DNA of 64,000 nucleotides from Bacteroidota bacterium. GTDB lineage: Bacteria > Bacteroidota > Ignavibacteria > Ignavibacteriales > Melioribacteraceae. The notes under the pieces are model-generated. The model saw nothing but the letters and a program-made list of their open reading frames with translations. It searched no databases and had not been told where the DNA came from. The DNA lies in the NCBI GenBank assembly GCA_018818165.1, contig JAHISP010000029.1, positions 1 through 64,000 of the forward strand. Reading direction: 5' to 3'. This document shows positions 1-11,102 of this stretch, piece after piece (positions within the stretch are counted from its first letter, which is position 1; every line of letters starts with the position of its first letter). A program made the translations under genes and the position numbers.

Positions 1-476
1 TTCGAGTGTTTTGCAATTTTCAAGTTCGCGATTCAGCGAATCACATTACATTTTGCTCGAAATGCTGTTTCGAGAGTTTTTGCAATTTGCAAGTTCGCGA
101 TTCAGCGAATCGCATTACATTTTGCTTGAAATACTGTTTCGAGTGTTTTGCAATTTGCAAGTTAGCGATTCAGCGAATCGCTCAACATTTTGCTCGAAAT
201 GCTGTTTCGAGTGTTTTGCAATTTTCAAGTTCGCGATTCAGCGAATCGTACTACATTTTGCTCGAAATTCTGTTTCGAGGTTTTGCAATTTGCAAATTAG
301 CGATTCAGCGAATCGCACTACATTTTGCTCGAAATACTGTTTCGAGTGTTTTGCAATTTGCAAGTTAGCGATTCAGCGAATCTCACTACATTTTGCTTGA
401 AATGCTGTTTCGAGTGTTTTGCAATTTGCAAGTTAGCAATTCAGCAAATCGCACTACATTTTGCTCGAAATTCTGT
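1..476. repeat. Tandem array of seven 68-bp units with nested dyads
   Basis: Seven head-to-tail units of 67-69 bp begin at 1, 69, 138, 206, 274, 341 and 409. The window starts exactly at a unit start, so the array probably continues leftwards. Each unit carries a TTGCAATTTGCAA dyad, the perfect inverted repeat GCGATTC-AGC-GAATCGC and, near the unit junction, CTCGAAA-TGCTG-TTTCGAG. Units differ by scattered substitutions. The array ends about 30 bp from the stop codon of the neighbouring kinase gene. Open frames run through it on the plus strand, but a 68-bp period is not a multiple of three, so each unit is read in a different frame. A coding role is unlikely and function is unknown. Confidence 0.93.
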
Positions 477-505
477 TTCATGCTTTGCTTTAGTTGAATG
501 TTAAT

Positions 506-3500
506 TTACTTCATTCTGTTAATTTCCTCCACAAATTCTTTTGTCTGTTTCAATAGTGCCAAATATATTTTCTTAATATAAGGTAGTTTAGCTATTACAT
601 CAATTAAATCTATTTCCCGTATTTCTTTTTCATATTGCCTATAGTAATCCATAAAAGTTGGGGGAGTAAAAACTGGAAGCGAGCCTTTTAATTTGTGTGA
701 TGCAGCTCTTATTTTTACTCTATCAGCAGTTGCATATGCACTTTCCAACTCTTCAAATATTATTGGACTTTTATACAAAAATATATTTGCAAGTTTTTTT
801 AACATTTTAGAATCACCATCAAGAAAATCTAATGCAGATTGCAAATCAATAGTTAAATCTAATTTCAGTTTATTCGTTTTTTTTAGAATAGCATCTGCGG
901 AAAAGAATATATGAATTTGCTTGAACAATTCTTTTGGTCTAATTGGTTTGGAAATGTATCCATCCATCCCGGCAGAGAGGCAGTTTTCATTTTCTCCTTT
1001 CATTGCACTTGCGGTAAGAGCAATTATAATTACATGCTTGTTTGTTCCTTTTTCCTGTTTTCTAATAGCCTTTGTTGCAGTAAATCCATCCATAACAGGC
1101 ATGTGTAAATCCATCAATATTAGGTCAAAATTATTTTCTTTGTATAAGCTAACCGCTTCCTGTCCATTTTTAGCACTTGTTATTATATGTTTTTTTTCTG
1201 AAAGAAGTTCGTAAAGAATTTCATGATTTATCTCATTGTCATCTGCTGCCATTATGTTTAATGGTTGTGTATAATTTTCATCTTCTACTTGTGGGTATTT
1301 TGCTAATTCTTCCGATAGATTAATAGATTTATTATCTGTTCGAGTTTTTTTTAATAACACAGTTTGAGTTGTTTCCAAAAGTTCTGAGTGGCTGAATGGC
1401 TTTGTATAAAACGCGTCAACACCTAATTGGTTTGCTCTATCATAATCCAAAGAGCTGTGAGACTTAGAGATCATAATAATAGGAAGATTTTTTAGATTGG
1501 TATCATTTTTAAGAGTTTCAACAACAGTAAAACCATCTATTCCAGGAAGATGAATATCGAGATAGAGAAGTTGATATGGTTTTTTATTAACAAACATCTT
1601 TTTCAATTCAACAAGAGCATCTTCTCCGTTAGCTACAATTGTTGGATTCATTCCCCACTTAGAAAAAATATGCTCTAATAGTTGGCTTGTTGTGGGTGAA
1701 TCTTCAACAATCATTACGGGTAAACCATCCATGTTTGCTATATCAGAAAGGAATGCTTCCTGTTTTGGGGAAATCTTAAAAGGAATAATAAAATGGAAAT
1801 TTGAACCTTCACCTGGTTCGCTTTCAACCCAGATGTGTCCTCCAAAAAGATTAACGAGCGAGGAAGAAATAGAAAGTCCCAAACCTGTTCCTCCATATTG
1901 ACGCGTTACCGATCTATCTGCTTGAGTAAATGATTCGAATATTATTTTCTGTCTATCCTTTGGTATTCCAATACCAGTATCTGAAATAGTAAAGTGAAGA
2001 TTTATATTTTCTTTATCGCGGTTTTCTTCTTCAATGTTAAGCGTTATACTGCCACGTTCTGTAAATTTAATTGCATTGCCAACAAGGTTATTAATAATTT
2101 GCTGTAAGCGAAAGCAATCTCCAATTAATGTTTGGGGTATTGAGTAATTCACATTGTAGAGCAGTTCAATATTTTTGCTAAATGCACGTAAACCAAATGG
2201 TTTAAGAATTAAAGCTAATTCATCTATTAGCGAAAACTCAACCTCATTCAATTCTAATTTACCCATTTCAATTTTAGATAAATCGAGGAGATCGTTAATT
2301 ATTGCAAGCAAATTATCACCAGAAAATTTTATGTTATTTACAAACCGTTCTTGATTTTTTGTCAGCTTTGTTTTTGCAATAATGTCCGTCATACCTATAA
2401 TTCCGTTGAGCGGTGTACGAAGCTCGTGAGAAATATTTGCAAGAAACACGGATTTAGCGTTGCTAGCCTCATCTGCCTGTTGTTTTGCAAATATCAAATC
2501 TTGTTCATATTTTTTTTGTTCACTTATGTCTTTTGTAATTCCAACAGTACCTGCTATTTCACCTTTTTCATTTTGTAGAGGAGTAACAGAAAGAAGAACT
2601 GAAAAATCTGTTCCATCATTTTTATTATTGAGAACTTCACCTTGCCAACTTTTATTTTTTGATATGGCAGTAAAAAGCTCATTACTTGTTTCCGCCAAAT
2701 TATTCGCTGAATGGATAAAGGAGATATGTTGACCAATAAGTTCTTCTTTTTTAAAACCATAAGTTTTTGTAAAGGAGTCATTAATAAATATAAAATTAAA
2801 ATCCTTATCGGTTATTGCAATATTATCAGCTGTATTTTGAACTGCAAGCGCAAGCATAGCAATTTTTTCTTCGGCTTTTTTTCGCTCGGAAATGTCTCTT
2901 ACAATAGATTGCAAATAAACACCGTCAGCGAATTCAATTCTGCTTATTCCTACTTCGGCATCGAAAAGAGTACCGTCAAAACGACGATGAGTCCATTCAA
3001 AAAGTTGTGGTTTGCCTGCGAAAGCGAGGTTAATTTTTTCCACAGCTTTCTCGCTAGATAACCGTCCATCGGGTTGCATTTCGGGAGAAAACTCTACAGG
3101 CGAATGTCCAATAATATCTTTCTTTGTACAACCAAAGATTTTTTCTGTTTTGAAATTACAGTCAAGAAAAAAATTTTCATTTGAAATTAAAATAGCATCG
3201 TTGGCTGCTTCAAAAAGAGTTTTGAACTTCTGTTCACTTTCAACTAGTTTTTTTTCGGCTTGTTTCCGCTCGGTAATATCTCTCACAATAGCTTGCAGAT
3301 AAACTTTGCCTGCAAGTTCAATTTTGCTAAGTCCTACTTCGGCATCAAATAGAGAGCCATCTAAGTGACAATGCATCCAATCAAAATGTTGGGATTCACC
3401 GTTTATTGCCGCATTTATTTTTTCCATAGCTTTTTCAGAAGATAAACAACCATCAGGTTGTTTTTCGGGAGAGAATTCAATCGGTGAATGTCCAACGATA

Positions 3501-5014
3501 TCATCCTTTGAGCATTGAAATATAATTTCAGTTTTAGTGTTGCAGTCAATAAATGATTTATCATCCATAATAAATATTGCATCGTTGGCTGCTTCAAAAA
3601 GAGTTTTGAACTTCTGTTCACTTTCAATCAGTTGTTTTTCGGCTTGTTTCCGCTCGGTAATATCTTTCACAATAGCTTGCAGATAAACTTTGCCAGCAAA
3701 TTCAATTCTATTAAGTACTACTTCGGCATCAAATGGAGAGCCATCTAGGTGACAATGCATCCATTCAAAATGTTGGGGTTCACCGTTTATTGCAGCATTT
3801 ATTTTATTCATTGCTTTATCAGATGATAAACGACCATCAGGTTGATATTCAGGAGAGAATTCTATCGGTGAATGTCCGATGATATCATTCTTTGAGCATT
3901 GAAAGATAATTTCAGTTTTAGTATTGCAATCAACAAATAATTTACCTTCACTAATAAATATTGCATCGTTGGCTGCTTCAAAAAGAGTTTTGAACTTCTG
4001 TTCACTTTCAACCAATTGTTTTTCTGCTTTTTTTCGCTCAGAAATATCATATACAACAGAAGTGACTCCTGAAAATTTTCCTTCGGAGTTATTTCGTCTG
4101 GTTAATGTTGCATGAAACCAACATTCACTACTCTCTAATTCCAGCGGATATTCAAACTCTTGAAAATCTTCACTAATTATAAGTTTCTTATAAGCATTTT
4201 CTACTAGATAAACAACATGCGGTGGTAGAACTTCATTTACTTTTTTTCCTATAAATACTTCTGGAGGAACATAAAATTTAGCATTTTGTGGACTGAAGTA
4301 ATTTCGGAAATAGCCGTTTTCATCAATGTCAAAAATCATATCATTCATTGATTGAAGTGTGGAACGGTAATACTCCTCACTTTGGCGCAGTTTCTCTTCA
4401 ATATTTTTACGCTCGGTAATGTTGGAAGAAATTCCCATAACGGCTACAACATTTCCGCTTTTGTTAACGACAGGAGATAAACGAGCTTCAAGCCACATTG
4501 TTCCGGTCGGAAATATTTCTTCAATTTCATTGTAAAAGTTTTGCTTAGTTTCAAAAACTTTTTTAATAGCTTCAAAATGAGATTTAGCTATACTTGGTGG
4601 AAACAATTCTATTAGCCGCTTGCCTATAAGTTCCTTTGCCTCTAAGTTGAAGGCTGCCGCAGCTACTTTATTAAGAAATTTAACATAACCTTCACGATCA
4701 ACCAAAAATATCATTTCTGGAGATGATTCTGCAAGAAGACGATAACGCTCTTCACTCTCAATAATTAATTCATCTGCAACTTTGCGTTCCTTTTCGTTTT
4801 TCTGTTGATAGATAAAATAGAAATATACCAGCAGCAGTAGCAGTAAAAAATTTACGAACCCTGTAATGATTCCAATAACCAGATGATTAAAATCATAATA
4901 TGGAATACCAGGATGCAAGTAATGATCAATAATAGCACTAAGATTACTCATTATCAGAACAGCAATTACTAGAATAGTTGCTTTAAATATTTTATTTCCC
5001 GTAATCAGATTCAT
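506..5014 (-). CDS. Membrane hybrid histidine kinase: 6 PAS, HisKA, HATPase, two REC, HPt
   Basis: A 1502-residue sensor kinase with every module of an internal phosphorelay. Two hydrophobic segments lie near residues 9-32 and 45-70, so the sensing part is probably anchored in the inner membrane. Six PAS domains follow (about 85-205, 208-330, three nearly identical ones between 333 and 715, and one to about 840). The HisKA box [12 protein letters not shown] places the phospho-acceptor at H863, and the ATPase motifs DTGIGIP and [10 protein letters not shown] follow. Two receivers have acceptors D1153 and D1302, and a C-terminal HPt has H1440 in ASHKLKGS. The expected phosphate path is His-Asp-His or onward to a separate regulator. 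It is the last gene of the minus-strand chemosensory block. The ligand is unknown. Confidence 0.95.
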   Translation of the reverse strand: MNLITGNKIFKATILVIAVLIMSNLSAIIDHYLHPGIPYYDFNHLVIGIITGFVNFLLLLLLVYFYFIYQQKNEKERKVADELIIESEERYRLLAESSPEMIFLVDREGYVKFLNKVAAAAFNLEAKELIGKRLIELFPPSIAKSHFEAIKKVFETKQNFYNEIEEIFPTGTMWLEARLSPVVNKSGNVVAVMGISSNITERKNIEEKLRQSEEYYRSTLQSMNDMIFDIDENGYFRNYFSPQNAKFYVPPEVFIGKKVNEVLPPHVVYLVENAYKKLIISEDFQEFEYPLELESSECWFHATLTRRNNSEGKFSGVTSVVYDISERKKAEKQLVESEQKFKTLFEAANDAIFISEGKLFVDCNTKTEIIFQCSKNDIIGHSPIEFSPEYQPDGRLSSDKAMNKINAAINGEPQHFEWMHCHLDGSPFDAEVVLNRIEFAGKVYLQAIVKDITERKQAEKQLIESEQKFKTLFEAANDAIFIMDDKSFIDCNTKTEIIFQCSKDDIVGHSPIEFSPEKQPDGCLSSEKAMEKINAAINGESQHFDWMHCHLDGSLFDAEVGLSKIELAGKVYLQAIVRDITERKQAEKKLVESEQKFKTLFEAANDAILISNENFFLDCNFKTEKIFGCTKKDIIGHSPVEFSPEMQPDGRLSSEKAVEKINLAFAGKPQLFEWTHRRFDGTLFDAEVGISRIEFADGVYLQSIVRDISERKKAEEKIAMLALAVQNTADNIAITDKDFNFIFINDSFTKTYGFKKEELIGQHISFIHSANNLAETSNELFTAISKNKSWQGEVLNNKNDGTDFSVLLSVTPLQNEKGEIAGTVGITKDISEQKKYEQDLIFAKQQADEASNAKSVFLANISHELRTPLNGIIGMTDIIAKTKLTKNQERFVNNIKFSGDNLLAIINDLLDLSKIEMGKLELNEVEFSLIDELALILKPFGLRAFSKNIELLYNVNYSIPQTLIGDCFRLQQIINNLVGNAIKFTERGSITLNIEEENRDKENINLHFTISDTGIGIPKDRQKIIFESFTQADRSVTRQYGGTGLGLSISSSLVNLFGGHIWVESEPGEGSNFHFIIPFKISPKQEAFLSDIANMDGLPVMIVEDSPTTSQLLEHIFSKWGMNPTIVANGEDALVELKKMFVNKKPYQLLYLDIHLPGIDGFTVVETLKNDTNLKNLPIIMISKSHSSLDYDRANQLGVDAFYTKPFSHSELLETTQTVLLKKTRTDNKSINLSEELAKYPQVEDENYTQPLNIMAADDNEINHEILYELLSEKKHIITSAKNGQEAVSLYKENNFDLILMDLHMPVMDGFTATKAIRKQEKGTNKHVIIIALTASAMKGENENCLSAGMDGYISKPIRPKELFKQIHIFFSADAILKKTNKLKLDLTIDLQSALDFLDGDSKMLKKLANIFLYKSPIIFEELESAYATADRVKIRAASHKLKGSLPVFTPPTFMDYYRQYEKEIREIDLIDVIAKLPYIKKIYLALLKQTKEFVEEINRMK
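2890..4025 (-). repeat. Three 384-bp tandem repeats encoding PAS domains 3-5
   Basis: Inside the large hybrid kinase gene, three units of exactly 384 bp (128 codons) lie head to tail. Matching landmarks recur at 2907, 3291 and 3675 and again at 3195, 3579 and 3963. Nucleotide identity is high over long runs, so the triplication is recent or kept similar by gene conversion. Each unit encodes one PAS domain plus its linker, including the shared [12 protein letters not shown] start. The frame is preserved across all three units. Confidence 0.9.
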
Positions 5015-5100
5015 GTTAGTCCAATAATTTATTTTCTTTTCCTTTTTTCAGTAAATTACTAATTTTTATAAACTCAGTTATTCTTACAAGTTACTTACAA

Positions 5101-6192
5101 TCATTGCACATACTTTGGCAGCGTGACCGTAAATGTAGTTCCACTTCCAAGTTCACTTTTAACCGAAATAAAACCATTTTGTCTTTTAACTAATTCTGCA
5201 CAAATAGATAAACCTAATCCAGTACCAATTTCTTTATTTGTACCATTTGTTGTAAACTTAATATCGCTTCTAAAAAGTTTATCTAAATTTTCAGGTTTAA
5301 TACCAAGACCTGTATCAGTTACCATAATGTCTATGTTTGTTCCAACTTCATTAGAGCCGATTGTAATACTTCCTCCAGTTGGTGTAAATTTTACCGCGTT
5401 GGAAACCAAATTATTAATAATAGTTTGCAGCATAATTCTATCTGCAAATAAATAGTTGTCTTGGGTTCTATCTTCAAGAGTAATATTTTTCGACTCAGCA
5501 TTATATTTATTCAATTCCAAAACATGCTCAATAGTATTTTTCAAATTCAGTTTAGTGGGGATATAAACAAAATCTTCCGATTTTAAGCTTGAAAGTTCAA
5601 GAAGATCAGTCAATAAGCTAAAGAGATTTTTTGCTATTATATTTATATTGGAACTCATCTCTTTAATTTCATTTGGCTTCATAATATCCGCATCTTCCAT
5701 AAGCATTTGTGATAAACCAAGCAGCGGATTGAAAGACGAACGCAGATCATGAGCAATTATGGAATAAAATTTTTCGTTCTTTATAAGGCTCTTTTCTAAT
5801 TTCTTTGTTTTCTTATATAGCTCAACAAACACATTAACTTTGGATTTCAAAATACTTGGAACGAATGGTGTAGTTAAAAAATCTACCGCTCCACTTGCAT
5901 ACCCTTTAAATTTATGTTCCTCTTCAAAATATGTAGCGGTAATAAAAATGATTGGCGTAGTAGAATTATTAGATGACTCTCTAATAATAGCAGCAGTTTC
6001 GTATCCATCTAATATAGGCATGGAAACATCTAGTAAAATTAGTGCAAACTTAAGCTCGTTAGCTTTTTGTATAGCTGAATATCCGTCTTCTACTTTTACC
6101 ACATTTAAGCTATTACTTTCAATCATTGTTGCAATAGATTCTAATTTAGCCGGATTATCATCTACTAGTAATATGTTTACTATTGTATCCAT
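5101..6192 (-). CDS. Receiver-histidine kinase protein (REC-HisKA-HATPase)
   Basis: A soluble kinase whose own receiver domain is at the N terminus (about residues 5-120, acceptor Asp in ILLDVSMP). It is followed by a HisKA domain with the H-box AHDLRSSFNPLLG and an ATPase domain with NNLVSNAVKF, DTGLGIKP and [13 protein letters not shown]. No membrane segment is seen. The architecture fits a kinase switched by phosphotransfer from another protein, plausibly the neighbouring hybrid kinases. I chose the ATG at 6192 because GAGG lies five bases upstream; an in-frame GTG two codons earlier is less well placed. It sits between two hybrid kinases on the same strand, about 90 bp from the downstream one. 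Confidence 0.92.
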   Translation of the reverse strand: MDTIVNILLVDDNPAKLESIATMIESNSLNVVKVEDGYSAIQKANELKFALILLDVSMPILDGYETAAIIRESSNNSTTPIIFITATYFEEEHKFKGYASGAVDFLTTPFVPSILKSKVNVFVELYKKTKKLEKSLIKNEKFYSIIAHDLRSSFNPLLGLSQMLMEDADIMKPNEIKEMSSNINIIAKNLFSLLTDLLELSSLKSEDFVYIPTKLNLKNTIEHVLELNKYNAESKNITLEDRTQDNYLFADRIMLQTIINNLVSNAVKFTPTGGSITIGSNEVGTNIDIMVTDTGLGIKPENLDKLFRSDIKFTTNGTNKEIGTGLGLSICAELVKRQNGFISVKSELGSGTTFTVTLPKYVQ

Positions 6193-6253
6193 ATACACCT
6201 CATAATTACTTTGTCTTAAATTAACAAAGTTGAATTTTAGTATAAATATTCAG

Positions 6254-6361
6254 TTAATTCTCAACTTTTTCCTCACTCAAAAAACCATCTATCACTTTAA
6301 GTAACTCAATTACATCTATTGGTTTGGATAAATAATTTTTAGCTCCTAGTTCTTTTCTGGT
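6254..6361 (-). pseudogene. C-terminal remnant of a receiver domain
   Basis: A stop-to-stop minus-strand frame of 35 codons without a start encodes KELGAKNYLSKPIDVIELL and then VIDGFLSEEKVEN. This is the end of a CheY-like receiver: the conserved KP dipeptide, helix 5 and a short tail. It closely parallels the last residues of the upstream kinase (AGVKDYLTKPIDIVEFL). It lies immediately beyond that kinase's stop codon and ahead of the next gene. The likely origin is a lost receiver-ending gene, or a recombination that replaced the original 3' end of the kinase gene. Confidence 0.75.
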
Positions 6362-6387
6362 TCAGCGTTAAATGGAATATTTCTTAA

Positions 6388-9300
6388 TTAAAAATTATCC
6401 ACAATCCTCAAAAATTCCACAATATCTATGGGTTTAGTTAAATAATCTTTTACTCCGGCTTTCAGTAATTTCTCTATTTGTGCGCTCATTGCGTCTGCGC
6501 TTAAAATAACAACAGGAATAGATTTAGTTATTTCATTCGCTTGTAACAACTTCAACACTTCACTGCCATGTATATCGGGCAAATCAAGATCGAGCAGAAT
6601 TAAATATGGTTTGTAGTCTATTGCTCGCTTAACTGCATTTTTACCATACATTTCAATAATTAAACGTATTGAAGGGCGTTGCATTTCAATTATCTGTTCA
6701 ACTAATTTTATATTAGAAGCATTATCCTCTATATATAAAATACTGCCGATTACACCAGCTTTCACATTTTCATGTATTGGTACGTCTTTCAATTCTTGTT
6801 GTTTGTCTTTGTTATTTTCAACTTGCTGTAATTCAATCCAAAATGTGCTTCCAACTCCAACTTTACTTTCCACTCCAATATTTCCACTCATTGCGTCAAC
6901 TAATTTTTTAGCAACAGCCAATCCAAGTCCCGTACCTTCAACTTCCGAAATATCTGACCCAATTCTTTGGAAAGGATTAAAAAGTTTGTGCATCTCTTCT
7001 GGTTTAATTCCTTTTCCCGTATCAATTACACTAACCCTTATCATTTGTTTTTTGCCTTTAACCAACGGCATTATTCTGCATTCAATTTTTACTTTTCCAT
7101 CAACTCTATTATACTTTGCTGCATTGTTAACTAAGTTTAGTAGTACTTGCTTCATCTTTTGTCTATCTGCTTTTACACATAAATTAGTGAATTCCGAATT
7201 AGGAAATTCTAAAGTAACATTTCGTTCTATGGCTAGAGGAGTAATTATATCCATTGTTTCAAAAATAATTTCTTTAAGTTGAACATGCTCAAGAGAAAGT
7301 GAAAGTTTTCCGGCTTCAATACGTGAAATATCCAACACTTCATTTATTAAATCTAGAAGATGTTTTCCGCTTTTAAGAATATGGTTAACCAATTTGTTTT
7401 GAGTGGAAGTAATTTCTCCCATATTCATTAATTGTGCAAAACCAAGAATTGAATTTAATGGTGTTCTAAGTTCGTGACTCATGCGTGAAAGGAATTCACT
7501 TTTTGCAATGTTAGCTCTTTCAGCTTCGGCTTTAGCAATTGAAAGCTCTTCATTCTTTAATCCAAGCTGCGCTGTTCGTTCTTCTACTTTTATTTCAAGC
7601 TCTGCATTCATATTGCGTATTTGATCTTCGTTTTGGATTCTTGCATAAGCATTACTAATAAGAATAGCTATAGCTTCAAGCCCTTTTTGTAAATAGATAG
7701 ACAGTGTATTTTTTTTATATGTAGCTAAGTTTATAGAACCTATCACTTTTTTCTTATACACCAAAGGAAGAATAAAAACATTTGCTAATTTTTTATCATG
7801 TTTAATAGCCTTGTGGGTAATAGGCAGTTCATTAAAATCAGTATATATAGGTTTTCCGGTTTTCACTAATTTTACAATATCCGAGTCGGCATCAAAATGT
7901 GATAAAACAGAAATATATTTATCGGTTAGTCCTTTGCTATAAACCAAATCCAAACATTGCTTTCTTGTATCGAAAAGATAAATACTTCCGCATTCCATTC
8001 CTGTTACATTATATAAAGCATCAATTGAAATATTATAGAGCTCATCATGTTTTGCTATTGAATTTATCTTTATGCCTAAATCACGTTGCGTAATAATTAA
8101 ATTTTCTGCTGCTTTGCGTTCGGAAATATTCCTAATATTGCATTGAACAACCTTCTGATTATTTACTAAATATACATTACTAATAAATTCAACATCTATA
8201 ATGCGCCCGTCAGCAGTTTCAAGTGGCAAATCTTCATACCGCACATATTCATTCCGCTGTAGTTCTAAAAATTTATTTTGATTCATGATAGTATCTTTGA
8301 AGAAACCGATTTCCCAGATTGTTTTTTCAATGAATACATCTCGAGAGTAGCCCAGCATCTTCATCATAAACGGATTTACATCTACAATTTTACCCGTTTT
8401 GGCATCAAGTATAAGAATACCATCTTTTGCTGATTCAAAAAGGCGGCGATAGCGGAATTCTGAACTAATTATAGCCTCTTCGGCAAGTTTTCGTTGTGTA
8501 ATATCTTTTGCAATTCCTCCCATTAGAATTGCTTTGCCTGTTTCATCATATATCAGCGACTTCCTATCTAATAACCAAACAACCGAGCCATCTGGCTTTA
8601 TAATACGGTATTCAACTTCACTACTTCCTGTTTCGCATAATTGATTATTGCTTGCTTCTGCAATTGAACGGTCATCGGGATGCACCATTTCAATCCATAG
8701 TTTTGGATTTGCTTTAAATACATCTTTATTAATTCCATAAATATTTTCAAAGGAATCATTAACCTCAATTATTTCAGCTCCATCTAGAGAAGCTGTCCAT
8801 ACCACATCATTTAAAGAAGAAACTATGCGGTTAAAACGCTCGTTGGATTTACTAAGTTTTTCTTCTATTTTATTACGTTCTAAATCATTTTTTATAACCT
8901 CAACAGCAAAAGAAATATCCATTGCTATTTCACTGAGTAGACTAGTTTCTTGGTCATCAAAAAAATTGATTTCATTTGAATAGATACAAAAACTGCCTAT
9001 TACTTTTTGAAATACTTTAAGAGGGAATATTGCAAGAGAATTAAATCCTAATGAAGAAGCATTCTTTTTCCATATTAATGGGATATTTGCATCAGCATTG
9101 ATATTATTTGAAATTAAGCATTTTCCGGATTTTATCACTTTTGTAATAGGATTTTTATCCGCCATACTTTTTACACCATTTTTAAAATAATCATTAGATA
9201 AGCCAGCATTTGCTTTGGTCTCAATTATGTTTGATTCGTCGTTTATTATTCTAATCCATGCACTCTGAAATTTTCCATCATTAACAGCTATTGTACAAGC

Positions 9301-10044
9301 ATCTTTGAAAAGCTGATTAGTATCGTGGACTCTTATAATTACTTGATTGATGTTACTAAGCACTGCATAAACACGGTTTATTTTTTTAATGCCTTCTTCA
9401 GCTTTTTTACGGATTTCAATTTCTGCTGATAGCTCTGTGGTTCTTTTCTCCACTAATTCTTCCAAGTGTTCGGTTAAGCTTCTTAACTCGTCTTGAGTTT
9501 TCATTAATTCGTTGTTTCTCTGAACAGCAGCTTCATAAGTTGAAATTAAAAGTCCAAGCATTTGTTGTTGCCCGGCTGAAATAAAGCGTTTTTCACCGCC
9601 TATTACAATTTCCACACCTATCCTTATTATATCTTTTTTACTAATTTCTCTATTAGAAAGAATATGTTCTATATGTGAAATAAGATAATTTTCGTTATAG
9701 GGTTTTGTAATAAAATTATCTGCCCTGCAAGAAATTCCTTCAAGTACATCCTCAGAATTGGAAAGGGAAGTAAGGAGAATAACAGGAATATCCATTGTAA
9801 TTTCATCCGTTTTTATTTTTTTACATAGTTCGTATCCATTCATTTCAGGCATCACAATATCACTGATAATTAATGACGGTTTGTATTCATGAGAAAGTTT
9901 CAAAGCTTCTTTACCATTTTTTGCCACTATCACTTTGTAATTGTTATTCTCAAGAATATGTTTTAATTGTTCAGCCTGTGTTGGACTATCTTCAGCAATT
10001 AAGATTTTAAATATTTCTTTTTCATATTTCTTTTTGTCTTTCAT
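6388..10044 (-). CDS. Hybrid histidine kinase: REC-GAF-PAS-PAS-GAF-HisKA-HATPase-REC
   Basis: A 1218-residue cytoplasmic hybrid kinase with no clear membrane segment. An N-terminal receiver (acceptor D62 in SDIVMPEMNG) is followed by a coiled linker, a GAF-like domain (about 220-390), two PAS domains (about 400-520 and 525-645) and a second GAF-like domain (about 655-800). A second coiled coil leads to HisKA with H857 in [10 protein letters not shown], then an ATPase domain with DTGKGIKP and GTGLGLAVAKKL, and a C-terminal receiver with D1152. The start ATG overlaps the cheB stop by one base (TAATG), so translation is probably coupled to cheB. The N-terminal receiver makes it a candidate phosphorylation target of the CheA-like kinase. 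Confidence 0.94.
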   Translation of the reverse strand: MKDKKKYEKEIFKILIAEDSPTQAEQLKHILENNNYKVIVAKNGKEALKLSHEYKPSLIISDIVMPEMNGYELCKKIKTDEITMDIPVILLTSLSNSEDVLEGISCRADNFITKPYNENYLISHIEHILSNREISKKDIIRIGVEIVIGGEKRFISAGQQQMLGLLISTYEAAVQRNNELMKTQDELRSLTEHLEELVEKRTTELSAEIEIRKKAEEGIKKINRVYAVLSNINQVIIRVHDTNQLFKDACTIAVNDGKFQSAWIRIINDESNIIETKANAGLSNDYFKNGVKSMADKNPITKVIKSGKCLISNNINADANIPLIWKKNASSLGFNSLAIFPLKVFQKVIGSFCIYSNEINFFDDQETSLLSEIAMDISFAVEVIKNDLERNKIEEKLSKSNERFNRIVSSLNDVVWTASLDGAEIIEVNDSFENIYGINKDVFKANPKLWIEMVHPDDRSIAEASNNQLCETGSSEVEYRIIKPDGSVVWLLDRKSLIYDETGKAILMGGIAKDITQRKLAEEAIISSEFRYRRLFESAKDGILILDAKTGKIVDVNPFMMKMLGYSRDVFIEKTIWEIGFFKDTIMNQNKFLELQRNEYVRYEDLPLETADGRIIDVEFISNVYLVNNQKVVQCNIRNISERKAAENLIITQRDLGIKINSIAKHDELYNISIDALYNVTGMECGSIYLFDTRKQCLDLVYSKGLTDKYISVLSHFDADSDIVKLVKTGKPIYTDFNELPITHKAIKHDKKLANVFILPLVYKKKVIGSINLATYKKNTLSIYLQKGLEAIAILISNAYARIQNEDQIRNMNAELEIKVEERTAQLGLKNEELSIAKAEAERANIAKSEFLSRMSHELRTPLNSILGFAQLMNMGEITSTQNKLVNHILKSGKHLLDLINEVLDISRIEAGKLSLSLEHVQLKEIIFETMDIITPLAIERNVTLEFPNSEFTNLCVKADRQKMKQVLLNLVNNAAKYNRVDGKVKIECRIMPLVKGKKQMIRVSVIDTGKGIKPEEMHKLFNPFQRIGSDISEVEGTGLGLAVAKKLVDAMSGNIGVESKVGVGSTFWIELQQVENNKDKQQELKDVPIHENVKAGVIGSILYIEDNASNIKLVEQIIEMQRPSIRLIIEMYGKNAVKRAIDYKPYLILLDLDLPDIHGSEVLKLLQANEITKSIPVVILSADAMSAQIEKLLKAGVKDYLTKPIDIVEFLRIVDNF

Positions 10045-11102
10045 TAAAATTCCCCATTCATTTTTCTTATTAAAGCAATAAGTGCTTTTGTTATATTTTC
10101 AGGTGAAAGGATATGCATTGCAGCATTTAATTTTATTGCTTCACCTGGCATTCCGTGTACTACAGAACTTTCTTTATCCTGAGCAAAAGTAATTGCTCCT
10201 TTATCTCTCATTAGTTTTAGTTCTTCTGCACCATCTCGCCCCATTCCAGTAAGTATAATACCAACAGCACGGGAACTGAAGACATGTGCTGCTGTTCGAA
10301 AAAGAAAAGCAACCGAAGGACGCAGATTATTTTCTAACTCATGCTTGCTAAGTATAATTTTTGGCCCAGCTTCAACACCCATGTGAAAATCGTCAGGAGC
10401 AACATAACCATGACCAGGAAGAAGACGTTCACCATTAGAAGCAATATGCAATGGAAAATTGGTTGTATTCCTCAACCATTCTACAAAACCTTCTGTGAAA
10501 TCTTGCGAAATATGTTGAACAATTAAAATTGGAACAGGAATATTTTTAGACAATCCAGAAAGAATTTTTTGTAACACAAGCGGTCCTCCCGTAGAAGCGC
10601 CAATAACAACTGCCTGTATTGCTGTCTCCTTCCAAATTGCTTCTTCAATTGATGATTTTGCTAATGAAAATTCTTTTGTAGTGCGTAAAGTTCGTCTTAC
10701 CATTTTTACTTCAGACATTAGTTTTAATATCTTTATCAGTTCATGTGTATCTTTTTTATAATCGGGGTGATCAACACTTGGAGGTTTTTTCACTATAGCT
10801 AATGCACCTGCTTCAATCATGCTAAATGAAAAGGCAACATCCTTTGCAGCAATACTTCCTGTAACAATAACTATTGGCGTTGGGTTAGTCTGCATTATTA
10901 TCCGTGTTGCTTCCTTACCGTCTAATTTTGGCATTTGCCAATCCATTGCAATAATGTCAGGATTCACTCTTTTTACAGCTTCAATTGCTTCCTCGCCGTT
11001 ATTAGCTATACCAACAATTTTAAAGATAGGGTCGGAGCTAATAGCATGAATTAGTAATTGCTGCATTACAGGTGAATCTTCTGCAATAAGTACTTTTATC
11101 AT
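10044..11102 (-). CDS. cheB: Chemoreceptor glutamate methylesterase CheB
   Basis: A 352-residue protein with the standard CheB layout. A receiver (D9 acidic pocket, acceptor D54 in AMDWQMPKLDG) is joined by a linker to the esterase domain. The catalytic triad can be assigned as S170 in GASTGGP, H197 in VQHISQ and D290 in GMGRDGA. CheB removes methyl groups from chemoreceptor glutamates and deamidates glutamines when its receiver is phosphorylated by CheA. Here it pairs with the cheR gene and the chemoreceptor upstream in the same block. It is separated from cheA by an IS200-like element and is followed with one-base overlap by a hybrid kinase. Confidence 0.97.
   Translation of the reverse strand: MIKVLIAEDSPVMQQLLIHAISSDPIFKIVGIANNGEEAIEAVKRVNPDIIAMDWQMPKLDGKEATRIIMQTNPTPIVIVTGSIAAKDVAFSFSMIEAGALAIVKKPPSVDHPDYKKDTHELIKILKLMSEVKMVRRTLRTTKEFSLAKSSIEEAIWKETAIQAVVIGASTGGPLVLQKILSGLSKNIPVPILIVQHISQDFTEGFVEWLRNTTNFPLHIASNGERLLPGHGYVAPDDFHMGVEAGPKIILSKHELENNLRPSVAFLFRTAAHVFSSRAVGIILTGMGRDGAEELKLMRDKGAITFAQDKESSVVHGMPGEAIKLNAAMHILSPENITKALIALIRKMNGEF

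Noticed and set aside
6-400. Two plus-strand open frames of 120-129 codons with repetitive protein
   Set aside because: They arise from the 68-bp repeat array. The period is not a multiple of three, so successive units are read in different frames and no coherent repeat protein results.
1-476. CRISPR array
   Set aside because: Units are contiguous repeats of 68 bp with no unique spacers, and no cas genes are near.
6803-7282. 159-codon plus-strand open frame
   Set aside because: Antisense to the HisKA/HATPase part of the 1218-residue kinase; the composition is that of a mirror of coding sequence.
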